Below, one piece after another: positions 1 to 7,697 of a stretch of DNA of 55,105 nucleotides. Every line of letters starts with the position of its first letter. Within the stretch, counting starts at the first letter, position 1. A program made the translations under genes and the position numbers. Source of the DNA: Actinomycetota bacterium (GTDB lineage: Bacteria > Actinomycetota > Acidimicrobiia > Acidimicrobiales > Ilumatobacteraceae); the NCBI GenBank assembly GCA_027592925.1, contig JAQCJO010000006.1, positions 1 through 55,105 of the forward strand, given 5' to 3'. A model generated the notes under the pieces. It did no database searches and was not told the origin of the DNA. It worked only from the letters and a program-made list of their open reading frames with translations.

Positions 1-2828
1 ATTGTCATGGCTTGCCTGCTGAAGCAGAAGCAGAGCGTCAATTAGGGATTTCTGGACGACAAGCGATCACCGACTTTGGTATCGAGAAATTTAATGAGTA
101 CTGCAAAGAATCTGTGCTGCGTTATACCAGTGACTGGGAGCGTTATGTAACCCGTCAAGCACGCTGGGTTGATTTTGCTCACGATTACAAAACTCTCGAC
201 GTGTCCTACATGGAAAGTGTGATGTGGGCGTTTAAGACGCTGTGGGACAAGGGTCTCATTTACGAAGGATTTCGTGTGCTGCCATATTCGTGGGCGCTTG
301 AAACACCATTATCAAATACCGAAACGCGCATGGACGACGCGTATAAGCAAGTGCAAGATCCAGCACTGACCGTTGTGTTCGTGCTCGAAACTGGTGAATC
401 ATTGCTTGCGTGGACGACCACGCCGTGGACATTGCCGAGCAACTTGGCTCTTGCGGTGGCGCCAGACGTGAGTTATGTGCGAGTGCGCCATAACGGAACT
501 ATTTTTATCTTGGCCGAAGCGCGACTTGGTGCGTATGAAAAAGAATTGGAAGGCGCCGAGGTGTTGGACACTGTGCTCGGATCGGCATTGGTCGGCCGCA
601 TGTATACGCCAATGTTTTCGTACTTCGCTGATGAGTCAGACGCATTTCGGGTAATTGCGGGCGATTTCGTAACAACGGAAGACGGCACTGGGGTAGTGCA
701 TCTTGCCCCTGGCTTTGGCGAGGACGATCAACGAGTATGCAGCGAAAACGGCATTGGGCTGGTGGTGCCGGTCGATAGTCGGGGATTGTTTACGAGTGAA
801 GTTCCTGACTTCGAGGGAATGTTGGTGTTTGATGCCAACCCATTGATTATTCGCGAACTCAAATCGCGTGGAGTTGTGTTGCGCCACGAAACATACGACC
901 ACGCATACCCGCATTGTTGGCGCACCGGAAAACCACTCATCTATAAAGCCGTGAGCTCGTGGTTTGTCAATGTGACGGCAGTGAAAGAGCGCATGGTTGC
1001 GTTAAACGAACAGATCACGTGGGTACCCGAGCACTTGCAACACGGCAGTTTCGGCAAATGGCTCGAAAATGCGCGCGACTGGACAATTAGTCGCAATCGA
1101 TTCTGGGGCTCACCAATTCCCGTATGGCGCAGTGATGACCCTGCGTATCCACGCATCGATGTGTACGGCAGCCTTGCCGACCTCAAGCGCGATTTTGGTG
1201 TGAACGTCACCGAATTGCATCGCCCTGTGGTCGATGACCTGGTGCGACCTAACCCAGATGACCCAACGGGTAAGTCGATGATGCGCAGGGTTCCCGAAGT
1301 TCTCGATTGCTGGTTTGAGAGTGGCTCGATGCCGTTTGCTCAGGTGCATTATCCATTTGAGAATCAAGAATGGTTTGATCAGCATTATCCCGGGGACTTC
1401 ATTGTTGAATACATCGGCCAGACACGTGGCTGGTTTTACACGCTGCACGTGTTGGCAACAGCGCTGTTTGATCGCCCTGCTTTTTCGACGTGTGTCAGTC
1501 ACGGAATTGTGTTGGGTGACGATGGCGCAAAGATGTCCAAGAGCCTGCGCAACTATCCAGACCCGATGAATGTCTTCGATACCCATGGCGCCGATGCCAT
1601 GCGCTGGTATCTGCTTTCATCTTCGATTTTGCGCGGGTCAGACTTTGCGGTAACAGAAGAAGGTATTCGTGACACCGTGCGACAAGTGATGTTGCCATTG
1701 TGGAACAGTTGGTATTTCTTGTCGTTGTATGCCAACGCCGAGTCAATGACAGGCGAAGTTCGCTACGACTCAACAAACGTGCTGGATCGATACGTATTTT
1801 CAAAATTGAAGCGTCTGATCGAAGATACGACTGTGTCGATGGACGAATACGACCTCTTTAATGCCTGCCAACAAGTGCGTACTTTTTTAGACGTTCTGAC
1901 AAATTGGTATATCCGTCGCAGCCGCGATCGTTTTTGGAAAGGCGACAAAGAAGCGATTGACACGTTGCACACGGTGTTGCAGGTGCTGACCCGCATTGCT
2001 GCGCCTCTGTTGCCATTAACTACCGAGAAGATTTACAAAGAACTCACGGGTATGAGAAGTGTGCACCTTGAGGATTGGCCAGACGCCAGCATTGTGCCGA
2101 GTGATAACGAACTTGAAAAAGTGATGGATCAGGTGCGCGACGTGTGTTCGACAACGTTGTCATTGCGCAAGGTTCATTCGCGCCGTGTTCGACTGCCACT
2201 TGGAGAACTCACCGTTGCTTCACCATTGGCCAATGCGTTGCAATCGTTTGTCTCGATTATCACCGACGAAGTGAATGTTCATAAAGTGACACTCACAACC
2301 GAACTCGGCCAAGTGGCCAAACACGAATTGCAACTCATTCCTGCAGCGCTTGGTCCACGACTTGGCGCAAATACTCAAAAAGTGATTGTTGCGGTCAAGA
2401 AAGGTGATTGGTTGATAAACGGAGACGAAGTTATTGCTGGTGGAGTCGCGCTCGAACCGCACGAATTTCAAGTTAAATTAGTGGCCGCTGCAGGCGATAC
2501 CGAAACGATTGCGAGCGCCGCACTCGCCGATGGTCAAGGGATCGTGTTGTTGAATATTGAATTGACTGATGCGTTATTGGCCGAAGGTGCTGCCAGAGAC
2601 ATTGTGCGGATGGTGCAACAGGCTCGGCGAGAAGCCGGATTGGCCGTATCTGATCGCATCGTGTTAACACTCGGTTTGCCAGATTTATTGCAGTCACAAG
2701 TGTCCCAATTTGAGACATATATCGCTTCCGAGACACTGGCACAGCGGATTGAGTGGGTTTCAGGCCTAGAACCAACTGGGGATTTGGATGGGAATGCCGT
2801 CCATATAGGTGTTGATCAAGTACGGTAA
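1..2828 (+). CDS. ileS: Isoleucyl-tRNA synthetase, 5'-truncated by window edge
   Basis: Charges tRNA-Ile with isoleucine in the cytoplasm. The reading frame is open from base 3, where it reads [11 protein letters not shown], the class I HIGH-type signature of IleRS, so the real start lies upstream of the window. The KMSKS loop is at 1530-1544. The remaining protein covers the catalytic core, the editing domain (Thr-rich stretch [12 protein letters not shown]) and the anticodon-binding domain. The long C-terminal part looks like the eukaryote-like IleRS form that mycobacteria also carry (recalled similarity, not aligned). Downstream order dksA-like, lspA, rluD is the usual actinobacterial neighbourhood. 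Confidence 0.97.
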   Translation, partial: CHGLPAEAEAERQLGISGRQAITDFGIEKFNEYCKESVLRYTSDWERYVTRQARWVDFAHDYKTLDVSYMESVMWAFKTLWDKGLIYEGFRVLPYSWALETPLSNTETRMDDAYKQVQDPALTVVFVLETGESLLAWTTTPWTLPSNLALAVAPDVSYVRVRHNGTIFILAEARLGAYEKELEGAEVLDTVLGSALVGRMYTPMFSYFADESDAFRVIAGDFVTTEDGTGVVHLAPGFGEDDQRVCSENGIGLVVPVDSRGLFTSEVPDFEGMLVFDANPLIIRELKSRGVVLRHETYDHAYPHCWRTGKPLIYKAVSSWFVNVTAVKERMVALNEQITWVPEHLQHGSFGKWLENARDWTISRNRFWGSPIPVWRSDDPAYPRIDVYGSLADLKRDFGVNVTELHRPVVDDLVRPNPDDPTGKSMMRRVPEVLDCWFESGSMPFAQVHYPFENQEWFDQHYPGDFIVEYIGQTRGWFYTLHVLATALFDRPAFSTCVSHGIVLGDDGAKMSKSLRNYPDPMNVFDTHGADAMRWYLLSSSILRGSDFAVTEEGIRDTVRQVMLPLWNSWYFLSLYANAESMTGEVRYDSTNVLDRYVFSKLKRLIEDTTVSMDEYDLFNACQQVRTFLDVLTNWYIRRSRDRFWKGDKEAIDTLHTVLQVLTRIAAPLLPLTTEKIYKELTGMRSVHLEDWPDASIVPSDNELEKVMDQVRDVCSTTLSLRKVHSRRVRLPLGELTVASPLANALQSFVSIITDEVNVHKVTLTTELGQVAKHELQLIPAALGPRLGANTQKVIVAVKKGDWLINGDEVIAGGVALEPHEFQVKLVAAAGDTETIASAALADGQGIVLLNIELTDALLAEGAARDIVRMVQQARREAGLAVSDRIVLTLGLPDLLQSQVSQFETYIASETLAQRIEWVSGLEPTGDLDGNAVHIGVDQVR

Positions 2829-2851
2829 AACGCCAAGTTCGAGAGGGAAAC

Positions 2852-4057
2852 ATGCCATCAGCAGTTGCAAAGAAAAAGGCTTTTGCCAAGAAAAAGGCTC
2901 TTGCCAAAAAAAAGCCAATAGCCAAGAAGAAAGCGGATCTCGCGAAGAAAGTTGCTGCGCAGAAAAAGCTCGAATTGGCTAAGAAGCTTGCGGCGAAGAA
3001 GAAGGCTGAACTGGCGAAGAAAGTTGCTGTCCAGAAGAAGGTTGCTGCGCAAAAAGCATTAGCCAAGAAGAAGGCTGAACTGGCGAAGAAAGTTGCTGTC
3101 CAGAAGAAGGTTGCCGCGCAAAAAGCATTAGCCAAGAAGAAGGCTGAACTGGCGAAGAAAGTTGCTGCGCAGAAGAAGCTCGCTGCGCAAAAAGCATTAG
3201 CAAAGAAGAAAGCCGACCTAGCGAAAAAAGTTGCGGCACAAAAGAAGCTTGCTGCCCAGAAAAAGCTCGCTGCGCAAAAAGCGCTTGCCCTGAAAAAGGC
3301 CGAGTTGGCCAAGAAGGCCGCTGCTAAAAAAGCCGCTGCTGCGGCACGCAAAAAGGCATTGCGCGAAAAAGAAGTTGAGCGCAAAAAGATTGCCGCTCAA
3401 CGCAAGAAAGACATGGCGTTACAGCAGAAGATGAAAGCATTGGCAGCGAAAGAGGCTGCCAAGGAAAAGGCACGCGTTGCTGCCGAAAAGTTGGCTCTCA
3501 AAGCAGCACAGGAGGCCGAGAAGGCTCGTCTCCGTGAGGAAAAAGAAGCTGCCCGACTCGCTCTTGCCGCAGAAAAAGAAGCTGCCCGCGAAGCCGCATT
3601 GCGCGCCAAGCGCAAACCAGAGCCGCCGCCGCGCCCACCGATCATCAAAACTGAGTTTGCCGACGGTATTCAGGCGACGAAAGAGTTTGATTTGAAGTTC
3701 TTGTCAGGTCAGCGTGAGTTGATGCTCGAAAAGAAAACCGTGCTCTTGCGTCAGGCTCTGCGTCTTGATGATGAGGCAAACTCGCTGATTCAAGATGCGG
3801 AGATGGGTGATGTGCAATTTGATGAAGAGGGCGGCGAAGGTGACACCATGGTGGTTGAACGCTCTCGCGACCTCATGCTCTCGGCACAGGCTCGGCAGAT
3901 TGTTGAAGAGTTAGATGCTGCACTTGAGCGAATCAAGACTGGCGAGTACGGATATTCCGTACACACCGGTTTAGCGATTCCGCGCGAGCGTCTCAAGGCG
4001 ATTCCGGAAACAACCGAGTCGGTTCTTGAGCGTGTCGGTGGCATCGGCCGTCGATGA
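2852..4057 (+). CDS. Lys/Ala-repeat protein with DksA/TraR-like C-terminus
   Basis: 401 residues with two parts. Residues about 1-260 are almost entirely Lys, Ala, Leu, Glu and Arg, built from tandem copies of a 23-residue unit (AELAKKVAAQKK-like), as in histone H1-like or HU-tail domains, and probably bind nucleic acid. Residues about 265-401 resemble DksA/TraR: a coiled-coil hairpin, then ERIKTGEYGYSVHTGLAIP, which matches the zinc-finger entry. All four zinc cysteines are missing (SVHT replaces the first CxxC and no later CxxC exists). An SD-like GAGAGGG at 2841-2847 supports the ATG at 2852. The position between ileS and lspA matches actinobacterial TraR/DksA genes. Role as an RNA polymerase regulator or nucleoid protein is inferred. 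Confidence 0.8.
   Translation: MPSAVAKKKAFAKKKALAKKKPIAKKKADLAKKVAAQKKLELAKKLAAKKKAELAKKVAVQKKVAAQKALAKKKAELAKKVAVQKKVAAQKALAKKKAELAKKVAAQKKLAAQKALAKKKADLAKKVAAQKKLAAQKKLAAQKALALKKAELAKKAAAKKAAAAARKKALREKEVERKKIAAQRKKDMALQQKMKALAAKEAAKEKARVAAEKLALKAAQEAEKARLREEKEAARLALAAEKEAAREAALRAKRKPEPPPRPPIIKTEFADGIQATKEFDLKFLSGQRELMLEKKTVLLRQALRLDDEANSLIQDAEMGDVQFDEEGGEGDTMVVERSRDLMLSAQARQIVEELDAALERIKTGEYGYSVHTGLAIPRERLKAIPETTESVLERVGGIGRR
3005..3280 (+). repeat. 69-bp coding tandem repeat, four copies
   Basis: Copies begin at 3005, 3074, 3143 and 3212, an exact 69-bp period (23 codons). A diverged copy starts near 2933 and further degenerate Lys/Ala units run to about 3400. The period is a multiple of three, so copy-number change would keep the frame of the DksA-like gene. 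The near identity of the second and third copies suggests recent slippage or recombination. Confidence 0.9.
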
Positions 4058-4094
4058 CAGACGCCAATCACAATTTTTGGGCAGCCGATTTTTC

Positions 4095-4577
4095 ATGATG
4101 AAAACATCGCGTATGAGTCTGTTGATAGCAGCCGTCATCGTGCTGTTGGATCAGATTTCAAAAGCATGGGCTCTTAGAGATCTTGCTGATGGTCGCATCA
4201 TCCATGTGATCTGGACAATGCAATTTAATTTGACCTATAACCGGGGCATGGCATTCTCGCGCGGTACTGGAATCGGTCCGATTATCGGTGTGATCGGCTT
4301 GGTCGTTGTGGCGTTGTTGTTGCTGTCGCTGCGCAGAGCAGACAACGCCCTGACGCGTGTGGCAACGGGTTTAATCATTGGTGGGGCTGTAGGAAACATA
4401 TTGGATCGTCTATTTCGAGGGTCCGGATGGATGCGTGGGGCCGTTATTGACTTCATTGATTTTCAGTGGTGGCCTGTTTTTAACATCGCCGACATGGCAA
4501 TCATGATCGGAGCCGCGACAATGATGGTGGCAATGCTCAAGTACAACTCTCAGATCAATCGAACGGATGTCCTCTAG
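4095..4577 (+). CDS. lspA: Lipoprotein signal peptidase (signal peptidase II)
   Basis: Membrane aspartyl protease that cleaves prolipoprotein signal peptides before the lipid-modified cysteine. From the ATG at 4095 it has 160 residues, a normal LspA length, with four hydrophobic segments. The catalytic pair is D104 (in GNILDRL) and D133 (in FNIADMA). An in-frame start at 4026 would overlap the upstream gene and add an unrelated polar tail, so 4095 (or 4098) is preferred. The stop TAG overlaps the next start as TAGTG, indicating translational coupling to rluD. A likely substrate in this window is the DUF3048 lipoprotein. Confidence 0.94.
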   Translation: MMKTSRMSLLIAAVIVLLDQISKAWALRDLADGRIIHVIWTMQFNLTYNRGMAFSRGTGIGPIIGVIGLVVVALLLLSLRRADNALTRVATGLIIGGAVGNILDRLFRGSGWMRGAVIDFIDFQWWPVFNIADMAIMIGAATMMVAMLKYNSQINRTDVL

Positions 4578-5491
4578 TGCTGAACGAAATTATTCCTGCA
4601 GCACTCAATGATCAACGTCTGGATCGCATCGTTGCATTGGTTGCCGATGTGAGTCGCGCCTCTGCGGCGTCGCTTATTCAGGCCGGCGGAGTGGTGGTCG
4701 ACGGAGTATGTGCCGTGACCGGCAAAACCAAAATTGCTGAAGGTCAGTCAATATCTATTGATACGGCATTGCTGCCTAAAAAAGAGTTGCCGACGGCCGA
4801 TACAACCGTGATCTTGGATGTTGTCTTTGAAGACGCCGACGTCGTGGTGATCAATAAGAATGCAGGTTTGGTCGTGCATCCTGGCGCTGGTAATCCAACA
4901 GGCACGATGGTCAACGGAGCCCTTGCGAGGTTTCCTGAAATGGCATCTGCTGGTGACCCGTTGCGTCCTGGCGTTGTGCATCGATTAGATGCGGGCACGA
5001 CCGGCTTGATGGTGATGGCAAAAACGCAAGCAGCGTACGAAGCACTTGTCGATGCGTTATCAAAGCGTGAAGTGAAGCGCACCTATTTGGCGCTCGTGTG
5101 GGGACACCTAACCGTATTGTCTGGCACCATTGATGCTCCTATCGGTCGAGATCAGAAAGACCCGACGCGCATGGGGGTCGTTGTCGACGGCAAGGCTGCT
5201 CGAACTCGATTTGAAGTGAAGTCAAAGTTTGATCTGCCGTTGCCGAGCTCATTGGTCGAATGCAATCTCGAAACTGGACGAACCCACCAAATCAGAGTTC
5301 ATCTCGAATCGATTGGTCATCCCGTAGTGGGAGATTCGACATACGGAGGTGCGCGAAGTTCGCTGTCTGCGCCGCGTCCGATGTTGCATGCGCTTCAGTT
5401 GGCCTTCTCGCATCCGATTAGTGGTCAATCGATGTCGTTTGAAGCCGAAATGCCCGACGACATGAAAGCATTGCTTGCACGTTGTAGCTAA
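4577..5491 (+). CDS. rluD: RluD-family 23S rRNA pseudouridine synthase
   Basis: Converts uridines of large-subunit rRNA to pseudouridine. It has 304 residues, starting at the GTG that overlaps the lspA stop. An S4-like RNA-binding domain occupies about residues 10-60. The catalytic domain carries the RluA/RluD motif with nucleophile D138 in VHRLDAGTTGL, and the later ETGRTHQIRVH motif. Specific target positions cannot be read from sequence, so RluC/D-type is the safe level. It ends 27 bases before the convergent Rrf2 gene. Confidence 0.94.
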   Translation: MLNEIIPAALNDQRLDRIVALVADVSRASAASLIQAGGVVVDGVCAVTGKTKIAEGQSISIDTALLPKKELPTADTTVILDVVFEDADVVVINKNAGLVVHPGAGNPTGTMVNGALARFPEMASAGDPLRPGVVHRLDAGTTGLMVMAKTQAAYEALVDALSKREVKRTYLALVWGHLTVLSGTIDAPIGRDQKDPTRMGVVVDGKAARTRFEVKSKFDLPLPSSLVECNLETGRTHQIRVHLESIGHPVVGDSTYGGARSSLSAPRPMLHALQLAFSHPISGQSMSFEAEMPDDMKALLARCS

Positions 5492-5518
5492 ACGACTATG
5501 GGCAATTGTTTTACTGAT

Positions 5519-5965
5519 TTAGTGATGTAGTTGTGGCCAAGGCGATGTGCCTTTGGCCGCAGAGGCAATTTTTGCCAACGTGTAATCATCGAGGTGCTCG
5601 CGCATGTGCTCACCAGCAACATTCCAGATCGCGAGCAGTACGCAGTGTCCTTCATGATCGCATGAGCCATCCTGGTGTGGTTTTCCAAAATCACCAAGAC
5701 TGATCGGGCCGTCGGCTGCAGCAATTATTTGTGAGAGCAAGATCTCTTCTGGTGGTCGAGCCAGTGTGTATCCGCCGCCTACGCCACGTTTTGATTTGAC
5801 GAGGCCTGCACCCTTGAGCACCAAAAGAATTTGCTCAAGATAAGGCTGTGGAAGTGCGGTGCGTGTAGCGATGTCGCGCACCGATGTTGGGCCTGGCTCG
5901 CCTTCATGGAGGGCAAGAGAGAGAAGAGCGCGACACGCATAGTCGCCCCGAGTAGATACACGCAC
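5519..5965 (-). CDS. Rrf2-family transcriptional regulator
   Basis: 148-residue winged-helix repressor of the Rrf2/IscR/NsrR family (MRVSTRGDYACRALLSLA start, recognition helix around residues 35-60, wing GVGGGYTLARP). IscR-type Fe-S sites use three Cys. Here C102 and C108 align with the second and third (C-x5-C followed by LLAIW), but the first Cys position is Pro96 and the His after the last Cys is Leu. An ordinary [2Fe-2S] site is therefore incomplete. The start is GTG at 5965, with a TACACT -10 six bases upstream (leaderless). It diverges from the phosphodiesterase gene only 18 bp away, its most likely target besides itself. Confidence 0.9.
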   Translation of the reverse strand: MRVSTRGDYACRALLSLALHEGEPGPTSVRDIATRTALPQPYLEQILLVLKGAGLVKSKRGVGGGYTLARPPEEILLSQIIAAADGPISLGDFGKPHQDGSCDHEGHCVLLAIWNVAGEHMREHLDDYTLAKIASAAKGTSPWPQLHH

Positions 5966-5970
5966 GGTTG

Positions 5971-5977
5971 TAGTGTA
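5971..5977. promoter_or_regulatory. Symmetric -10 box shared by divergent genes
   Basis: TAGTGTA reads TAGTGT on the + strand, 7 nt before the GTG at 5984, and TACACT on the - strand, 6 nt before the GTG at 5965. Both match the TANNNT form seen at other leaderless starts in the window. No convincing -35 is visible on either side. Confidence 0.6.
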
Positions 5978-5983
5978 GATCGC

Positions 5984-7093
5984 GTGTCAGATCCAACGCT
6001 CCCTCAGTATTCGGGGGGTTGTATCTCCAGCATTATCCCAAGCCTGCTCGGGCCACGGGGCACAGATTCGGTTCCTGCATGGATGCCAAAAGCAGTAGAG
6101 GGAGCAAACCAAGTTGTATTGCTCGTCATCGACGGTCTTGGTTGGCATCAACTGCAAAGCAACATTGCGCATGCGCCAACGATTTCTACGATGCAAGGTG
6201 GATTGATCACCACGGTTGCACCATCGACAACGGTGACCGCATTGACGTCGATTACCACGGGTTTGACACCTGGCGAACACGGTCTCATGGGTTATCGCAT
6301 GGACATGGGGCGTCACGTGATGCAGATGTTGCGCTGGGGAGATGAAAAGGGCGACTTGCGCACAACGTATCCGCCAGAGATGGTGCAGCCATGCCCTCCC
6401 TTTATGGGCGCGTCAGTACCGGTGCTGAGCAAAGCCGAACTTGAAGGATCGGCATTTACCGAAGCGCACTTACGTGGTTCTCGTCCGATGGGCTGGAGAT
6501 CTTCGTCGAGCATTGCAGTGCAGGTGGGTCTCTTGTTGCGATCGGGTCAAAAATTTATTTATGCGTATTACGACGGAGTCGACAAGATTGCTCACGAGCG
6601 CGGTTTCGGTGAGTTTTATGAAGCAGAGTTGCGCCAAGCAGATCGGTTGGTTGCAGATGTTCTTGAGCAACTGACACCAGGGAGTGTGTTGATCGTGACG
6701 GCAGATCATGGTCAGGTGCATATCGGTGATGCATCAATAACTCCGCACCGCGATGTACTGGATCAAGTTGCGTATCAGTCTGGCGAGGGCAGGTTTCGAT
6801 GGCTTCACGCACGTAATGGCGCAACCCAGTCGCTTCACGCAACCGCACAGGAACTGTACGGCGACGTTGCTTGGGTCGTCACTCGCGACGAGACGATAGA
6901 CAATGGCTGGTTTGGTCCACGGGTGACCGATGCTGCGTGCAGGCGTCTTGGCGATGTTGCACTTGTGCCGTTTAAGGACGTGAGTTTTCATGAGCCATAT
7001 GACACTGGTCCATATCAGCTGGTTTGCCGACACGGCTCGTTGACAGAAGCAGAAATGCATGTTCCGTTGTTGGCAATTGCCCAACGACCGTGA
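5984..7093 (+). CDS. Alkaline phosphatase superfamily phosphodiesterase
   Basis: 369 residues from GTG 5984. Two-metal hydrolase of the type I phosphodiesterase/nucleotide pyrophosphatase group. Visible metal and nucleophile motifs: VVLLVIDGLGW (metal Asp), APSTTVTALTS (nucleophile Thr region), IVTADHGQVHIGD (metal Asp-His) and a late His in EMHVPLL. No signal peptide or membrane segment is evident, so it is probably cytoplasmic; the substrate is unknown. The frame is open upstream into the Rrf2 gene, but the only plausible early start is GTG 5984, supported by the TAGTGT box seven bases before it. bpa follows after 12 bases. Confidence 0.85.
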   Translation: MSDPTLPQYSGGCISSIIPSLLGPRGTDSVPAWMPKAVEGANQVVLLVIDGLGWHQLQSNIAHAPTISTMQGGLITTVAPSTTVTALTSITTGLTPGEHGLMGYRMDMGRHVMQMLRWGDEKGDLRTTYPPEMVQPCPPFMGASVPVLSKAELEGSAFTEAHLRGSRPMGWRSSSSIAVQVGLLLRSGQKFIYAYYDGVDKIAHERGFGEFYEAELRQADRLVADVLEQLTPGSVLIVTADHGQVHIGDASITPHRDVLDQVAYQSGEGRFRWLHARNGATQSLHATAQELYGDVAWVVTRDETIDNGWFGPRVTDAACRRLGDVALVPFKDVSFHEPYDTGPYQLVCRHGSLTEAEMHVPLLAIAQRP

Positions 7094-7099
7094 GATAAT
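7094..7099 (+). promoter_or_regulatory. -10 box of bpa
   Basis: GATAAT lies six bases before the ATG at 7106, overlapping the end of the phosphodiesterase gene, giving a leaderless or nearly leaderless transcript. Confidence 0.45.
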
Positions 7100-7105
7100 G
7101 CAATC

Positions 7106-7570
7106 ATGACTGAAGTAGTGCAAGAAGAAGCCCCAGAAAACCCACCAGTAATTCCAAACGAAACGGTGACAGCACCAGCCAAGGTGATGCGCATCGGTTC
7201 GATGATTAAGCAACTGCTTGACGAAGTGCATTCAATGACGATGGATGGACCGGCACGCGAACGTCTTGCGGAAATTTATGAACGATCTATTGTTGAATTG
7301 ACTGAAGCCCTGTCTCCCGACTTGGCAGAAGAGTTACGGATGTTGTCGCTGCCTTTTCGCGATGGAGTGACACCGTCAGACAGCGAACTACGAGTTGCCA
7401 AGGCCCAATTGGTTGGTTGGCTCGAGGGTCTGTTCCATGGAATACAGGCAACATTGTTTGCGCAGCAACTGGCCGCGAATCAGCAATTAAATCAAATGCG
7501 CCAATTGCCCAGTGGTCCTGGTGGGGCAGAGGCCCCAGAAATCTCGGATCGCCCTGGCACATATCTCTAG
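7106..7570 (+). CDS. bpa: Bacterial proteasome activator Bpa/PafE
   Basis: ATP-independent ring activator that docks on the 20S proteasome and feeds unfolded proteins to it. The 154-residue protein matches the mycobacterial Bpa family (Rv3780): PAKVMRIGSMIKQLLDEV near residue 24, then the four-helix segments including LRVAKAQLVGWLEGLFHGIQ and LFAQQLAANQQLNQMRQ. It ends GTYL, equivalent to the GQYL C-terminus that inserts into proteasome alpha-ring pockets. The N-terminal tail is shorter than in mycobacteria. No proteasome subunit lies in the window, but this gene predicts one elsewhere in the genome. Confidence 0.95.
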   Translation: MTEVVQEEAPENPPVIPNETVTAPAKVMRIGSMIKQLLDEVHSMTMDGPARERLAEIYERSIVELTEALSPDLAEELRMLSLPFRDGVTPSDSELRVAKAQLVGWLEGLFHGIQATLFAQQLAANQQLNQMRQLPSGPGGAEAPEISDRPGTYL

Positions 7571-7697
7571 CCAGTTGCGAGTGAGGTTCAGCGAAAATCA
7601 CAGGTAAGCACCACGGGTAAACACCCCACTGATAATCTCAGTCTTCCAACGCGGCTTTTTGCATTAAACATCGATCGAAAAACGAAAGGGGATCTAA

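Noticed and set aside
2473-3384. Long minus-strand open frame rich in Phe/Ala
   Set aside because: It is the complement of the Lys/Ala repeat region of the DksA-like gene and of the end of ileS; low-complexity repeats keep the reverse frame open.
7571-7697. Possible small RNA or riboswitch ahead of dnaE
   Set aside because: No stable stem or recognised riboswitch core could be made out by eye in the 127 bases.
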